Source of the DNA: Candidatus Woesearchaeota archaeon
Lineage (GTDB): Archaea > Nanobdellota > Nanobdellia > Woesearchaeales > GW2011-AR15
Length of the DNA: 15,898 bases
NCBI GenBank assembly: GCA_023701075.1
Contig: JAMPXQ010000017.1
Location: 1 to 15,898, forward strand
Direction of reading: 5' to 3'
The first letter of the stretch is position 1, and the number at the start of each line of letters is the position of its first letter. The notes beneath the pieces are model-generated. The model saw only the letters and a program-made list of their open reading frames with translations, did no database searches and was not told where the DNA came from. This document shows positions 1-7,179 of this stretch, in pieces. The position numbers and the translations under genes are program-made.

Positions 1-1
1 C

Positions 2-1294
2 AAGATAGATTCCGGAGAAGAAGTCAGGATCCTTGCAAGGCTGAAGAACAAGAATGCATATTCCAGCATAAAGAATGTATCCCTTAAGATAATCTCTGAT
101 TTTGCAAACTTCTCTGATCCTTATCATCTGCTGATAAAAGGGAATGAGACAGTCATACTGCTAAACAGCATCATGCAGGTTCCCCAGCTAGAGACTGAGA
201 AGAGCTACAAACTGAAATTCAATCTGACTTATCTTTCAGAAGACAATGCAAGATTCTCTGAAAAGTTCGAGAAGACACTGACTGTCAAGCCATCAGGGAT
301 CACTTTATCTGTTGAAGGGAACGGTGAAGCGTATGAGAATACGCCTGTGAAATATACTGTGACCATAAAAAATCTTGCAGGTGTAAACCTCAATGTCGAT
401 TTCAAATCCATACTGCCTGTCCAGGCTATCGGTGCAACCTCTTTCTATAGCACAGTGAATAAATCTAAGAGCAAGACGTTTGAAATCACCGTGCTTCCCG
501 GATATGTCGAGAAAGACACTGAATACATAATGAATTTCTCTGCTGACTATGAACTTTTAGGCGAGAGAAAAAGCGAAGCCTCAAAAAAGCTCAAGGTGAA
601 ACCAAAGAAGCCTTCTGTGACAATATCAAGGTCGCTTTCCAAAAGCACGATGTATAAAGGAGACCTTGCAGATGTCACATATACTTTGAGCAATGCCGAT
701 ACTTTTCCGGTATATAACCTAAGGCTGATAGGCATAAAGAGCAACAGGGCAGATTCCCTTACTTTCTTTGAATTTAGTCTGGATAAACTGGACGCAGGGG
801 AAAAAACAACTTTTTCAGGCGGGCAGATACTCGCAAAGAAAAGCGGCAGCATAGGGAAATCAATACTCTTCTTTGAAGATGATAAAAAGAGGAGGTTCAA
901 TGCGACAAGTGAAGACAATAGCATCGATGTGAAAGACAGCAACAACGAAGTATATGAACTTGAGATAACCCAGCATAATGATACGCATATAGCATCCAGC
1001 TTGAGATCAAATGGAATCATCTCTACGGAATATAAACCATTCACTACGCAAGATTTCAAAGAATATGAGCTATATGGCAAGCAGGCAAGAGCCTATTCTA
1101 ATGTCTTGATCTGGAAGCAGATTTCCAATACCACAGTTCAAGAGCCTATAGTCCAAGAAGAAGCTGCACAGCCAGATGGAAACAAATCAGATGAACCAAT
1201 CGAAGAGAAAAATGAACCCCCTGAGAAGAAGAGCAAGACTTCAGTATGGAAGGCGATGGCCAACTGGTTCATGGGACTTTTCAAAAAACGCTAG
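2..1294 (+). CDS. Secreted/cell-surface beta-sandwich repeat protein (COG1361/CARDB-like), 5'-truncated
   Basis: The reading frame is open from base 2, so the true start lies left of the window; the ATG at 173 is only an internal methionine. The visible 430 residues contain roughly three tandem segments of about 110 residues with alternating hydrophobic residues and NxT/NxS sites, as in archaeal Ig-like NEW3/CARDB (COG1361) surface proteins. The second segment begins near 290 (KPSGITLSVEG) and the third near 600 (KPKKPSVTISR). After them comes an acidic Pro/Glu linker (about 1135-1230) and a short aromatic, basic tail (KAMANWFMGLFKKR). The tail is too short for a normal membrane helix and may be an amphipathic anchor or sorting signal. 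A cell-surface location is inferred from the repeat type because the N-terminus is missing. No enzymatic motif is visible. The family call is by pattern only. Confidence 0.6.
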   Translation, partial: KIDSGEEVRILARLKNKNAYSSIKNVSLKIISDFANFSDPYHLLIKGNETVILLNSIMQVPQLETEKSYKLKFNLTYLSEDNARFSEKFEKTLTVKPSGITLSVEGNGEAYENTPVKYTVTIKNLAGVNLNVDFKSILPVQAIGATSFYSTVNKSKSKTFEITVLPGYVEKDTEYIMNFSADYELLGERKSEASKKLKVKPKKPSVTISRSLSKSTMYKGDLADVTYTLSNADTFPVYNLRLIGIKSNRADSLTFFEFSLDKLDAGEKTTFSGGQILAKKSGSIGKSILFFEDDKKRRFNATSEDNSIDVKDSNNEVYELEITQHNDTHIASSLRSNGIISTEYKPFTTQDFKEYELYGKQARAYSNVLIWKQISNTTVQEPIVQEEAAQPDGNKSDEPIEEKNEPPEKKSKTSVWKAMANWFMGLFKKR

Positions 1295-1325
1295 TTTCAG
1301 CAACCAAGCATAGTTCATATTCACC

Positions 1326-2654
1326 ATGAAACAAACTAAAACAAAAGATATCCTTGTCTTCTTGTTCCTCTTATCATTTGTCTTTCTATTAAAATATGAT
1401 ACGTTTAACTATCCTTTTTTCTGGGATGAACTCGGGGTTGACATACCTTCTGCAATATGGTCTTATGACAATCATCTTTCGCCCTTCATAGGAGAAAAAG
1501 CAATGGGGCATCCACCAGTATCTTACATTATCCTGGCAATATTTTTCAAGATATTTGGGATAAGCATATTCTCAGCAAGGCTTGCTGTGCTGCTTGCGAC
1601 TGCAGCGGCATTATTCTATATCTTCAAGATTGGCGAACATATATATGACACAAAACTAGGCATGGCTGCTGCAATCACAAGTTTCCTAATCCCAATTTTC
1701 TTCAGCCAATCCGGTCTTGCGATGAGCACGACATTCATGATCCCTTTTGCATTTATCACCATCTACTATTTCCTTAAAAAAAATATCCTGATATATTCAA
1801 TATCTGCCACGTTATTAATTATGACAAGAGAACTAGGTGTCCTCCTAGTTTTCCTATTGACATCCTTATGGATCTTCCAACGTAAGGCAAATATAAAGAC
1901 GCTTGCAGTTTTATCCATCCCTCTAGTTGTATTTATCATCTGGACATTACTAAATAAATATCTATTCGGATGGTACATCTATATACCGACAGCGGTTAGA
2001 ATATCCTCTAGTTTCTTATTTGACTTCAGGTCAAGGATATTTGACTTTTTTTCACAGTATAGGATATTACTCTTGATACCGTTCATCTTCATCAAACAAT
2101 TCAAACCTGAAGAAAAAACATTATACTATATACTCATGAGCTATGTACTATTCCATTCATTTTTTACTTTCTTGCCAAGATATTTTACTTTTCTTTATCC
2201 TTTGCTAGTCATTATATCTTTTGGCATCATCTATAGCTATTCTAAAAAAATTGCCATACCGTTCTTTCTCATCCTTTCAATACTGTTTATTTTTTCATGG
2301 AATGGACAAAGAAGCATCCCTCCGGGATGGATGCTAGAGACCAATATGGAATATGCAGATATAGCCAAGACTCATGCACATGCAGCGAGATTTATCGAAC
2401 AGAACTATCCAGACAAAAGAGTGCTCACATGCTGGCCTATGTCAAGCGAACTCAGTGACCCTAATATGGGATATGTCAGCAGTGCCATTGACATCGTGGA
2501 AATGCAGAACATGGATGAGGGATTTGACATAGTCTATTTTTCCAGACAATCCAATTGCTACAATCTATTTGATAATATGGATGCAACCAAACTTGAAAAA
2601 GCGGCAACTTTTGAATCAAATGGGAAGAGCGCAGATGTCTATAAAAAAATCTAA
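1326..2654 (+). CDS. GT-C fold membrane glycosyltransferase (ArnT/PMT, GT39/GT83-like)
   Basis: This 442-residue protein has many hydrophobic helices. The first extracytoplasmic loop carries the acidic pair WDE (D34-E35), followed by GHPPVSY at residues 61-67. That is the usual layout of lipid-phosphate-sugar-dependent glycosyltransferases such as ArnT and protein O-mannosyltransferase, where the acidic pair binds the metal or acts in catalysis. The last ~100 residues (after about residue 325) form a soluble outer domain. The likely reaction is transfer of a sugar from a polyprenyl-phosphate donor to a protein or lipid outside the membrane; donor and acceptor cannot be read from the sequence. 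It starts 31 nt after the surface protein stop, so that protein could be a target, but this is inference. The gene is visibly richer in A+T than its neighbours, partly because of its Ile/Phe/Leu content. Confidence 0.75.
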   Translation: MKQTKTKDILVFLFLLSFVFLLKYDTFNYPFFWDELGVDIPSAIWSYDNHLSPFIGEKAMGHPPVSYIILAIFFKIFGISIFSARLAVLLATAAALFYIFKIGEHIYDTKLGMAAAITSFLIPIFFSQSGLAMSTTFMIPFAFITIYYFLKKNILIYSISATLLIMTRELGVLLVFLLTSLWIFQRKANIKTLAVLSIPLVVFIIWTLLNKYLFGWYIYIPTAVRISSSFLFDFRSRIFDFFSQYRILLLIPFIFIKQFKPEEKTLYYILMSYVLFHSFFTFLPRYFTFLYPLLVIISFGIIYSYSKKIAIPFFLILSILFIFSWNGQRSIPPGWMLETNMEYADIAKTHAHAARFIEQNYPDKRVLTCWPMSSELSDPNMGYVSSAIDIVEMQNMDEGFDIVYFSRQSNCYNLFDNMDATKLEKAATFESNGKSADVYKKI

Positions 2655-2700
2655 GCATTAGTAGATATATGCACCATAGATAATATCTTTTTGGCCAAAA

Positions 2701-2710
2701 CATATATTAA
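2701..2710 (+). promoter_or_regulatory. TATA box for the translin-family operon
   Basis: The A+T element catatattaa is centred about 27 nt before the ATG at 2733. Transcription would therefore begin at or near that ATG, giving a leaderless message. Confidence 0.5.
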
Positions 2711-2732
2711 CCAATCGTCTTTCTTAGGATGC

Positions 2733-3284
2733 ATGATCGATAAGAAAAATTTTGAGAAAATCCGAAAAGAGCTGGAGGCAAGGGACGTCAAAAGAGAAGA
2801 CATGATATCCCGTTCCAGGGAAATAGGGAAAGCCAGCAAGCAGGCCATCTATGCAATACACAGAAAGGACATGACAGAGGCTGCAAAGCTCATCGAGAAA
2901 GCAAAAAAACAGATGAGCTCGTGCGAACAGTATGTCGGCGCATATGATTCTTCACTGCAAGAGTATGCTGAAGCTGCTGCATACTTTGGATATATGCAGG
3001 GAAAGCTTCCTACTGCAGAGACATTAGGGATTGATATCGAAGATTATCTCTCAGGTCTTTGCGACCTCACCGGAGAACTCGCAAGAAGAGCAGTCTTTAG
3101 TGTCGTTGAAGAAGATTTCAAAGAAGTCGAGAAAGTCAAAGAGATTGTCTCTGAGATATATGAAGAGTTCCTGAAATTCGATCTGAGGAATGGGGAACTT
3201 AGGAAGAAATCAGACTCCATAAAATGGAACTTGAAGAAGATAGAAGAGGTCTTATATGACCTTAAGATAAGGGGAAAACTATGA
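2733..3284 (+). CDS. Translin-family RNA/ssDNA-binding protein (COG2178)
   Basis: All-helical protein of 183 residues, matching the archaeal translin/TRAX family in pattern: an N-terminal helix rich in Lys/Glu, the segment SREIGKASKQAIYAIHR, a central EYAEAAAYFGYMQGK, then IDIEDYLSGLCDLTGELARR, and the C-terminal stretch ending in EEVLYDLKIRGKL. Translin family members form oligomeric rings that bind RNA or single-stranded DNA, and TRAX-type members have RNase activity that depends on acidic residues; catalysis here is not established. The frame can be extended to a TTG at 2691, but that extension overlaps the TATA box and looks non-coding, so ATG 2733 is chosen. The stop overlaps the next gene by four bases (ATGA), indicating translational coupling. 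Confidence 0.8.
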   Translation: MIDKKNFEKIRKELEARDVKREDMISRSREIGKASKQAIYAIHRKDMTEAAKLIEKAKKQMSSCEQYVGAYDSSLQEYAEAAAYFGYMQGKLPTAETLGIDIEDYLSGLCDLTGELARRAVFSVVEEDFKEVEKVKEIVSEIYEEFLKFDLRNGELRKKSDSIKWNLKKIEEVLYDLKIRGKL

Positions 3285-3760
3285 GCTTTTTTGAGGTACT
3301 AAAGAAACTTGAGGAATCAAAAGACTTCAAGAACTGGAAGAAGGATGAGAATTTCCTTGCGTACGGGTTCATCATGATAGGGGATGATATCAAGGAAGAG
3401 TGGCAGATAGGATATTTCAACCCGAATAACACTGTGACTGTCTTTGTCATAGGTGATACAATAATCAAGAACCCTGAATCAGACATATTCCAGGAAGGGA
3501 ATGTGAAACGCCTTGAGATAGAGAAAGTGAAAATTGATTTCCCCGAGGCCATGGAGAAATCTGATGATCTGCAGAAATCAAAATACCCAGAATATAAGCC
3601 ATACCAGAAGATGGTGATACTCCAGAACATGAGCATGGGGAATGTATGGAATATAACTTTCATGTCAAAGACGCTTAAAGTCCTCAATATCAAGATAGAT
3701 GCCATCAGCGGAGAAATCGTCAAGGATGAAGTCATAGAACTTTTCAAGTTCAGCAAATGA
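3281..3760 (+). CDS. Conserved-looking hypothetical protein, PepSY-like C-terminal half
   Basis: This 159-residue soluble protein starts inside the stop of the translin-family gene (ATGA overlap), so the two are co-transcribed and probably co-translated. It has no signal peptide and no membrane helix. The N-terminal ~20 residues are a charged helix. Residues from about 115 on (beta-rich, with VWNITFMSKTLKV and a following IDAISGEIV) resemble the repeat end of PepSY/YpmB-type domains, where a strand is followed by DxxTGEI. That likeness is weak and I do not recognise the family with certainty. Because of the tight coupling it may act with the translin-like protein. It is followed directly by a seven-T run. 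Confidence 0.65.
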   Translation: MSFFEVLKKLEESKDFKNWKKDENFLAYGFIMIGDDIKEEWQIGYFNPNNTVTVFVIGDTIIKNPESDIFQEGNVKRLEIEKVKIDFPEAMEKSDDLQKSKYPEYKPYQKMVILQNMSMGNVWNITFMSKTLKVLNIKIDAISGEIVKDEVIELFKFSK

Positions 3761-3767
3761 TTTTTTT
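3761..3767 (+). terminator. T-tract terminator after the translin operon
   Basis: Seven consecutive T directly after the stop codon, with a second T-rich stretch a few bases on. Archaeal RNA polymerase terminates at such T runs without needing a strong hairpin. Confidence 0.5.
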
Positions 3768-3802
3768 ATCCTTCTTTGAAATATATATTGCAAACTAATA
3801 GT

Positions 3803-3812
3803 CTTTTTAAAG
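3803..3812 (+). promoter_or_regulatory. TATA box for dut
   Basis: The element ctttttaaag predicts a start site near 3835, giving a leader of about 30 nt that contains the Shine-Dalgarno gggga (3855-3860) before ATG 3867. Unlike several neighbours, this unit is led by a ribosome binding site. Confidence 0.5.
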
Positions 3813-3866
3813 CGAAATAATAATTAGTTTCTTGTTCTTAATCAAGTAAATTACGGGGGATGAAAA

Positions 3867-4295
3867 ATGGTAGATGTAGCTATATTAAAGATGTATCCGG
3901 AGATGACGACTCCGCACTATGCGCATGAAGGAGATGCTGGAATAGACCTTAGGAGCAGTGAAGAAACCGCTATCCTTCCAGGAGAGACAAAGACTGTCGC
4001 GACAGGTGTAAAGATGGCAATACCACAAGGTTTTGTCGGGCTTGTATGGGACAAGAGCGGCTATGCATCAAAGAATTCGATAAAGACCATGGCAGGCGTC
4101 ATCGACAGTGGGTATAGAGGAGAGATAAAGGTTGTCATGATAAACCTTGGGAAAGAAGGGTTCAAGATAACAAAGGACATGAAGATTGCACAGATACTTA
4201 TCCAGCCGGTGACCAGGGCAAACCTGATACTGAAAGATAATCTCGATGACACTATAAGAGGAGAAGGCGGATTTGGAAGCACAGGCAAGAATTAA
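3867..4295 (+). CDS. dut: Deoxyuridine 5'-triphosphate nucleotidohydrolase (dUTPase)
   Basis: Hydrolyses dUTP to dUMP and pyrophosphate, keeping uracil out of DNA and supplying the precursor of dTMP. The 142-residue protein has the five motifs of the homotrimeric all-beta dUTPase family in order: DAGIDLR (23-29), DKSGYA (62-67, phosphate binding), AGVIDSGYRGE (76-86) with the catalytic Asp near 80, AQILI (108-112), and the Gly-rich C-terminal arm RGEGGFGSTG (131-140) that closes over the substrate. Length is normal for the trimeric type. ATG 3867 follows a GGGGGA ribosome binding site at good spacing. A 30-codon gene follows 13 nt after the stop. Thymidylate kinase, a later step of the same pathway, is encoded at 5714-6334 on the other strand. 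Confidence 0.96.
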   Translation: MVDVAILKMYPEMTTPHYAHEGDAGIDLRSSEETAILPGETKTVATGVKMAIPQGFVGLVWDKSGYASKNSIKTMAGVIDSGYRGEIKVVMINLGKEGFKITKDMKIAQILIQPVTRANLILKDNLDDTIRGEGGFGSTGKN

Positions 4296-4308
4296 AGGTG
4301 AAGAGACG

Positions 4309-4401
4309 ATGAAAGACAACAATGCAAATAAAAAAGTGAGTTTCAAAGAAATGATCAAGAGCAGGAAGCTAGACAGTTTCATTGAAGAAGAAAAAGCTTA
4401 A
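4309..4401 (+). CDS. 30-residue charged microprotein downstream of dut
   Basis: The frame ATG 4309 to TAA 4401 encodes 30 residues, beginning MKDNNANKKVSFKEM and ending SFIEEEKA. A strong GGTGA Shine-Dalgarno lies at 4297-4301, eight bases before the ATG, and the gene begins 13 nt after the dut stop, so it is probably expressed from the dut promoter. The Lys/Glu-rich sequence with spaced Phe, Met, Ile and Leu would form a short amphipathic helix. There is no Cys, signal peptide or membrane segment. The function is unknown. Chance occurrence is possible for so short a frame, but the ribosome binding site and position argue for a real gene. Confidence 0.5.
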   Translation: MKDNNANKKVSFKEMIKSRKLDSFIEEEKA

Positions 4402-4405
4402 TCTC

Positions 4406-5371
4406 TTATATTTTTATTTTAGCCAAATGCAGATAGTTTATGAATCCTAGTGAATATCCTCCTATCCCATTCTGCTTTGTCAGTTTCATCATCAGCCCAT
4501 ATGCAGAAATGAATGATTTATAACCCAGCTTTGCAAGGCCTGTTCTATTATCATCATAAAATTCCATATCCGGACAAAGCTCTTTTTTAAGACCGAATCT
4601 TCTTGCAGTGTCTATCTTTGAATCTTTTGAATCATGCAGCAACAGGTCTAGCGTATAATCCAACCGCATCAACCTGGCAGATTGTCTTAATACCGGGTTA
4701 CCTGATTCAATCAATGCTTGATAAGCTATGGCATTTGCATCTAACTCTCTAAAATAGCCAATGCGATGGCAGAATTCATGGGCACTGACAAACGGACTGA
4801 AATGCTTGTTGACTTTAAATAATGTGATATCTCTATCTATTATATTTGTGAGCCCTATGATACCAAGATAATCATAAAATATCTGGTTTCCTTGCTTAAT
4901 TTTATGAGAGAACCCAATTTTTTCTCCAGTACGCTTAAACAAATATCTTTCAATAGCATCACCAACTTGATCGTTAAGTTCATCTAGAGAGAGATCTGTT
5001 TCACTGTATTCTTCATTAATTGCTCTTATCAATTTTTTTACATCGCTTCTCAATTGGTTTTTATTAAGAAATTCATGCTTGGTTCTTTCATCTCTAAATG
5101 GCACATCATTAATATCCCAAATCTGAGATGACCTTACTTCCTGGATCATTTCAGCTACACCAAAACAAGAATGCATGAGCATGGCATATGTCATGATTGT
5201 TTCTAATCCAGAATGAACCTGATCAATGAAAGGCGTATCAAAATCTAAATCATTCATCTTTGCCAATATCTTTAGTCCTAATGAGCCATATATCAAAACA
5301 TCGCTCAGCCTATAAGGCAAATATGAAGCCACATCCAAAAAAACAATGTCTTTAGTTTCGCGTGAATGCAT
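4406..5371 (-). CDS. Putative zinc metallopeptidase, divergent DUF3810-like
   Basis: 321 residues with a gluzincin-type motif HEFCH (198-202) followed by RIGYFRELDANAIAY (203-217). The pattern HExxH, Gly at +3, Glu at +7 and an A-N pair at +10/+11 matches what I remember of DUF3810 peptidases (HExAHxxG...ExEAN), with E209 or D211 as the likely third zinc ligand. The C-terminal segment GGYSLGFINYLHL also resembles the conserved end of that family. Bacterial DUF3810 proteins have N-terminal membrane helices; here the N-terminal ~70 residues are only moderately hydrophobic (DVLIYGSLGLKIL), so membrane attachment is uncertain. There is a TATA box 25 nt before the ATG, suggesting a leaderless message. 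It stands alone on the minus strand, flanked by plus-strand genes, and is A+T-rich; it may be a later arrival. The substrate is unknown. Confidence 0.6.
   Translation of the reverse strand: MHSRETKDIVFLDVASYLPYRLSDVLIYGSLGLKILAKMNDLDFDTPFIDQVHSGLETIMTYAMLMHSCFGVAEMIQEVRSSQIWDINDVPFRDERTKHEFLNKNQLRSDVKKLIRAINEEYSETDLSLDELNDQVGDAIERYLFKRTGEKIGFSHKIKQGNQIFYDYLGIIGLTNIIDRDITLFKVNKHFSPFVSAHEFCHRIGYFRELDANAIAYQALIESGNPVLRQSARLMRLDYTLDLLLHDSKDSKIDTARRFGLKKELCPDMEFYDDNRTGLAKLGYKSFISAYGLMMKLTKQNGIGGYSLGFINYLHLAKIKI
4411..4420 (+). terminator. T-tract terminator of the dut unit
   Basis: tttttatttt lies 10 nt after the microprotein stop, inside the 3' end of the convergent metallopeptidase gene. The A-rich run at 4385-4395 could serve the same role for the opposite strand. 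Confidence 0.4.
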
Positions 5372-5390
5372 GACCTTGGTAAAAAGTTGA

Positions 5391-5402
5391 TTTATATAAA
5401 TA
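5391..5402 (-). promoter_or_regulatory. TATA box of the metallopeptidase gene
   Basis: tttatataaa on the plus strand reads as a TATA box on both strands. Its centre is 25 nt from the minus-strand ATG at 5371, as expected for a leaderless gene. Confidence 0.5.
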
Positions 5403-5423
5403 TTGTTACTTTGTAATGGTAAA

Positions 5424-5436
5424 AAAGATAATCTTT
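5424..5436. repeat. 13-bp palindrome next to the TATA box of the 71-residue gene
   Basis: AAAGAT-A-ATCTTT is a perfect 6-bp inverted repeat with a one-base centre. It lies between the two divergent TATA boxes and touches the plus-strand one. It could be an operator, but in A+T-rich DNA a palindrome of this size can occur by chance. Confidence 0.3.
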
Positions 5437-5443
5437 ATATATA
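5434..5443 (+). promoter_or_regulatory. TATA box of the Cys/His-rich protein gene
   Basis: tttatatata predicts transcription from about 5465, leaving a leader of nearly 60 nt that holds the GGTGA ribosome binding site at 5511-5515, six bases before ATG 5522. Confidence 0.5.
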
Positions 5444-5521
5444 CTTCTTATTTTAGGTGTCTTATTATAATGTAATATAAAATAAATAATCTATGATACA
5501 ACAATCCAAAGGTGAAACCCT

Positions 5522-5737
5522 ATGACTCTTGACAATACTGAAGCAGATGTCCCGGTTTTTGAGAAAGCCCTAAAGAAATTCAATTCCTGCGACCATGCGG
5601 TGCATTTCTTCGGCCAGAAGAGCTGCTCTCTCTTCAGCCATCAGATGGATAACAGCATTGATGTCCTCCACCACTGCGGGTGCTGCAGGACAAATACCAG
5701 TGAACCTACAACCTCAAAGAAAGTAAGGTTCCAATGA
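5522..5737 (+). CDS. Cys/His-rich 71-residue protein of unknown function
   Basis: A small protein with its own TATA box and a strong AAAGGTGA ribosome binding site. Between residues 23 and 55 it has five Cys (23, 35, 52, 54, 55) and five His (25, 28, 40, 50, 51), including CDHAVH and HHCGCC. This density suggests metal binding, probably zinc, but it fits no standard finger spacing that I recognise. There is no signal peptide or membrane helix, so it is probably cytosolic. The last 24 bases (5714-5737) overlap the 3' end of thymidylate kinase on the opposite strand, so the two messages share antisense sequence. The promoter and ribosome binding site make it more likely than not to be a gene. 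Confidence 0.55.
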   Translation: MTLDNTEADVPVFEKALKKFNSCDHAVHFFGQKSCSLFSHQMDNSIDVLHHCGCCRTNTSEPTTSKKVRFQ

Positions 5738-6334
5738 TTTCATTATCTTTGAAAATACTTCTTCTTTTGTTCCTGTAGCATCAATCGAAATCCATCTGCC
5801 TGTAATCAACCCAGATCCAGAGATATCCAGGTATGTCTGCCTGATCTTCGTGAAGAAATCAACATCTTTTTTCTCGAACTTGTCGCCATCCTTGTCAAAT
5901 GTCCTGGAGAGCCCTACCTTCGGATCAAGGTCCATGTATATTATGATATCAGGCATAATAGAGACAGCGGTCTTATTTATCTCCATGACCTTATCTATCC
6001 CTAAAGAACGTCCAACTCCTTGATATGCCAAGCTGCTGATGAAGCTCCTATCAGAGATGACAATCCCTTTCTTTTCCAGCACAGGAGACACGATATTCCT
6101 TATGGTCTGCGCTCTTGAAGCTGCATAGAGATATGCTTCAGCGACATAATCCATCTTCTCTTCAAACTTGCTTCCTTGCACCAGTTTCCTTATAGAATCT
6201 GCAATCTCGGAACCACCTGGCTCTCTAGTCAGGATCACTTCCCTATCAGAACTGCTCCTTTTCAGATGATCGAACAATAACCTTGACTGCGTCGATTTTC
6301 CTGTACCTACTGTACCTTCGAAAACAATATACAT
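5714..6334 (-). CDS. tmk: Thymidylate kinase (dTMP kinase)
   Basis: Phosphorylates dTMP to dTDP with ATP, a step of dTTP synthesis in the cytosol. The 206-residue P-loop kinase shows the Walker A motif GTVGTGKST (7-15), the substrate motif TREPGG (36-41), SRAQT (73-77) and the DRS motif (95-97) followed by SSLAYQGVGR (100-109). Length is normal for the family. The start ATG (complement 6332-6334) gives the usual N-terminus MYIVFEG, and a TATA box about 27 nt upstream suggests a leaderless message. The gene is convergent with the Cys/His-rich gene and overlaps its 3' end by 24 bp. Its pathway partner dut lies 1.4 kb away on the other strand; no thymidylate synthase is visible here. Confidence 0.95.
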   Translation of the reverse strand: MYIVFEGTVGTGKSTQSRLLFDHLKRSSSDREVILTREPGGSEIADSIRKLVQGSKFEEKMDYVAEAYLYAASRAQTIRNIVSPVLEKKGIVISDRSFISSLAYQGVGRSLGIDKVMEINKTAVSIMPDIIIYMDLDPKVGLSRTFDKDGDKFEKKDVDFFTKIRQTYLDISGSGLITGRWISIDATGTKEEVFSKIMKSLEPYFL

Positions 6335-6355
6335 GAGCCTATAAAATAAAAACGA

Positions 6356-6366
6356 GATTTATATTA
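6356..6366 (-). promoter_or_regulatory. TATA box of tmk
   Basis: The plus-strand gatttatatta reads aatataaat on the minus strand, centred about 27 nt before the tmk ATG. Confidence 0.45.
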
Positions 6367-6460
6367 TTAGCGATTTCATGCATCTTATTGTTATCCGATA
6401 ATCAGGAAGAACCTATATAGATATCTTAGCTATAGCCTAGATAAACTATTAGAATAAAAT

Positions 6461-6482
6461 ATACTATGAGAAATACTATGAG
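6461..6482 (+). repeat. Short direct repeat in the tmk/membrane-protein intergenic region
   Basis: atactatgag occurs twice, 12 bases apart (6461-6470 and 6473-6482). The rest of the 215-nt gap 6335-6549 holds only the two flanking promoters and A+T-rich DNA. A 21-codon frame starting at 6478 has no ribosome binding site. I see no other feature here. Confidence 0.3.
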
Positions 6483-6515
6483 CAAAAATAAGCTTAACAA
6501 ATTATTCAAGGTTAG

Positions 6516-6524
6516 GTTTATAAG
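6516..6524 (+). promoter_or_regulatory. TATA box of membrane protein A
   Basis: gtttataag is centred about 27 nt from TTG 6547 and 30 nt from ATG 6550, implying a leaderless or nearly leaderless message. Confidence 0.45.
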
Positions 6525-6549
6525 TCCTATACATCTCTCCTAATAATTG

Positions 6550-7095
6550 ATGCCAAAAAGACTTGAGAACATAAATTTCAAATTAGATAAGAAATGGATC
6601 ATCATCGGATTGGCAATCTTTGCTGCATCCTTTATCATAGATATATTCCCTGTGGCATTCATCACTGCTTTTACTGTCGCAAACACAATAATGCTTGCAT
6701 TCAAGAAATCTTTTGATCCACCACTGGACCCAGAGCTCTCGACTTTTGCAGCTGTCCTCATCACTGTGAAATATGGACTGATGTATGGCCTGGTCGCGGC
6801 ATTCATCACAAAATTCGTGCAGATGATGTGGATCCAAAAGATCAAGGCAGCATATTTTTTCATGATACTAGGATATATGCTGGCCGCGGTGCTTGCAGAT
6901 ATATTCTCAGGCATTGGAATAGTGAACCTTGGGCTTCTCATCACGATTGTCATAAATGTATTTATATCCATAATAAGGCAGGTTGTGCTAGGCTATTCTC
7001 CTTTTGAGACATATGGCAATGCAATCTCAAATGTCATATTCAACATGGTGCTTTTCATAGGCTTTGCTGAGCTGTTCCTCAAGATCATGATCTGA
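6550..7095 (+). CDS. Six-helix integral membrane protein A (paralogue of 7314-7856)
   Basis: 181 residues from ATG 6550; a TTG three bases earlier is possible, but the chosen start aligns MPKR with MPKK of the related gene. After a short basic N-terminus there are about six hydrophobic helices. A polar PPLDPELS loop precedes the third (near residue 65), which is Gly-rich (VKYGLMYGLVAAF). Size and helix number resemble ECF-transporter S components and MreD-like proteins, but no specific motif allows a family call. The same arrangement is seen in the gene at 7314-7856, across the tRNA-His. Function unknown. Confidence 0.7.
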   Translation: MPKRLENINFKLDKKWIIIGLAIFAASFIIDIFPVAFITAFTVANTIMLAFKKSFDPPLDPELSTFAAVLITVKYGLMYGLVAAFITKFVQMMWIQKIKAAYFFMILGYMLAAVLADIFSGIGIVNLGLLITIVINVFISIIRQVVLGYSPFETYGNAISNVIFNMVLFIGFAELFLKIMI

Positions 7096-7103
7096 GGCAT
7101 AGA

Positions 7104-7110
7104 TTTTTTT
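7104..7110 (+). terminator. T-tract terminator after membrane protein A
   Basis: Seven T in a row nine bases after the stop codon, before the tRNA-His promoter. Confidence 0.4.
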
Positions 7111-7146
7111 GGAGGACAATGGCAAATACCTATAATCTTCAATAAA

Positions 7147-7156
7147 TTTTTAAAAT
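7147..7156 (+). promoter_or_regulatory. TATA box of tRNA-His
   Basis: tttttaaaat is centred about 28 nt before the encoded G-1 of the tRNA, the normal archaeal spacing. Confidence 0.5.
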
Positions 7157-7179
7157 AAGGATAGTTTCGTTTTATCTAT

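Noticed and set aside
547..1080. 177-codon open frame on the minus strand inside the surface protein gene
   Set aside because: It is antisense to a well-formed coding frame, has a Ser/Leu-rich composition typical of antisense shadows and no promoter or ribosome binding site.
3262..3756. 164-codon minus-strand frame opposite the translin-coupled gene
   Set aside because: It is exactly antisense to a coupled gene and consists of low-complexity Ser/Phe/Ile sequence; no supporting signals.
6478..6543. 21-codon frame in the tmk/membrane protein A gap
   Set aside because: No ribosome binding site, and it overlaps the TATA box of the next gene.
7119..7145. Eight-codon frame after a perfect GGAGG, before tRNA-His
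   Set aside because: Too short to judge; it follows a terminator-like T run and has no visible promoter, so the GGAGG is probably chance.
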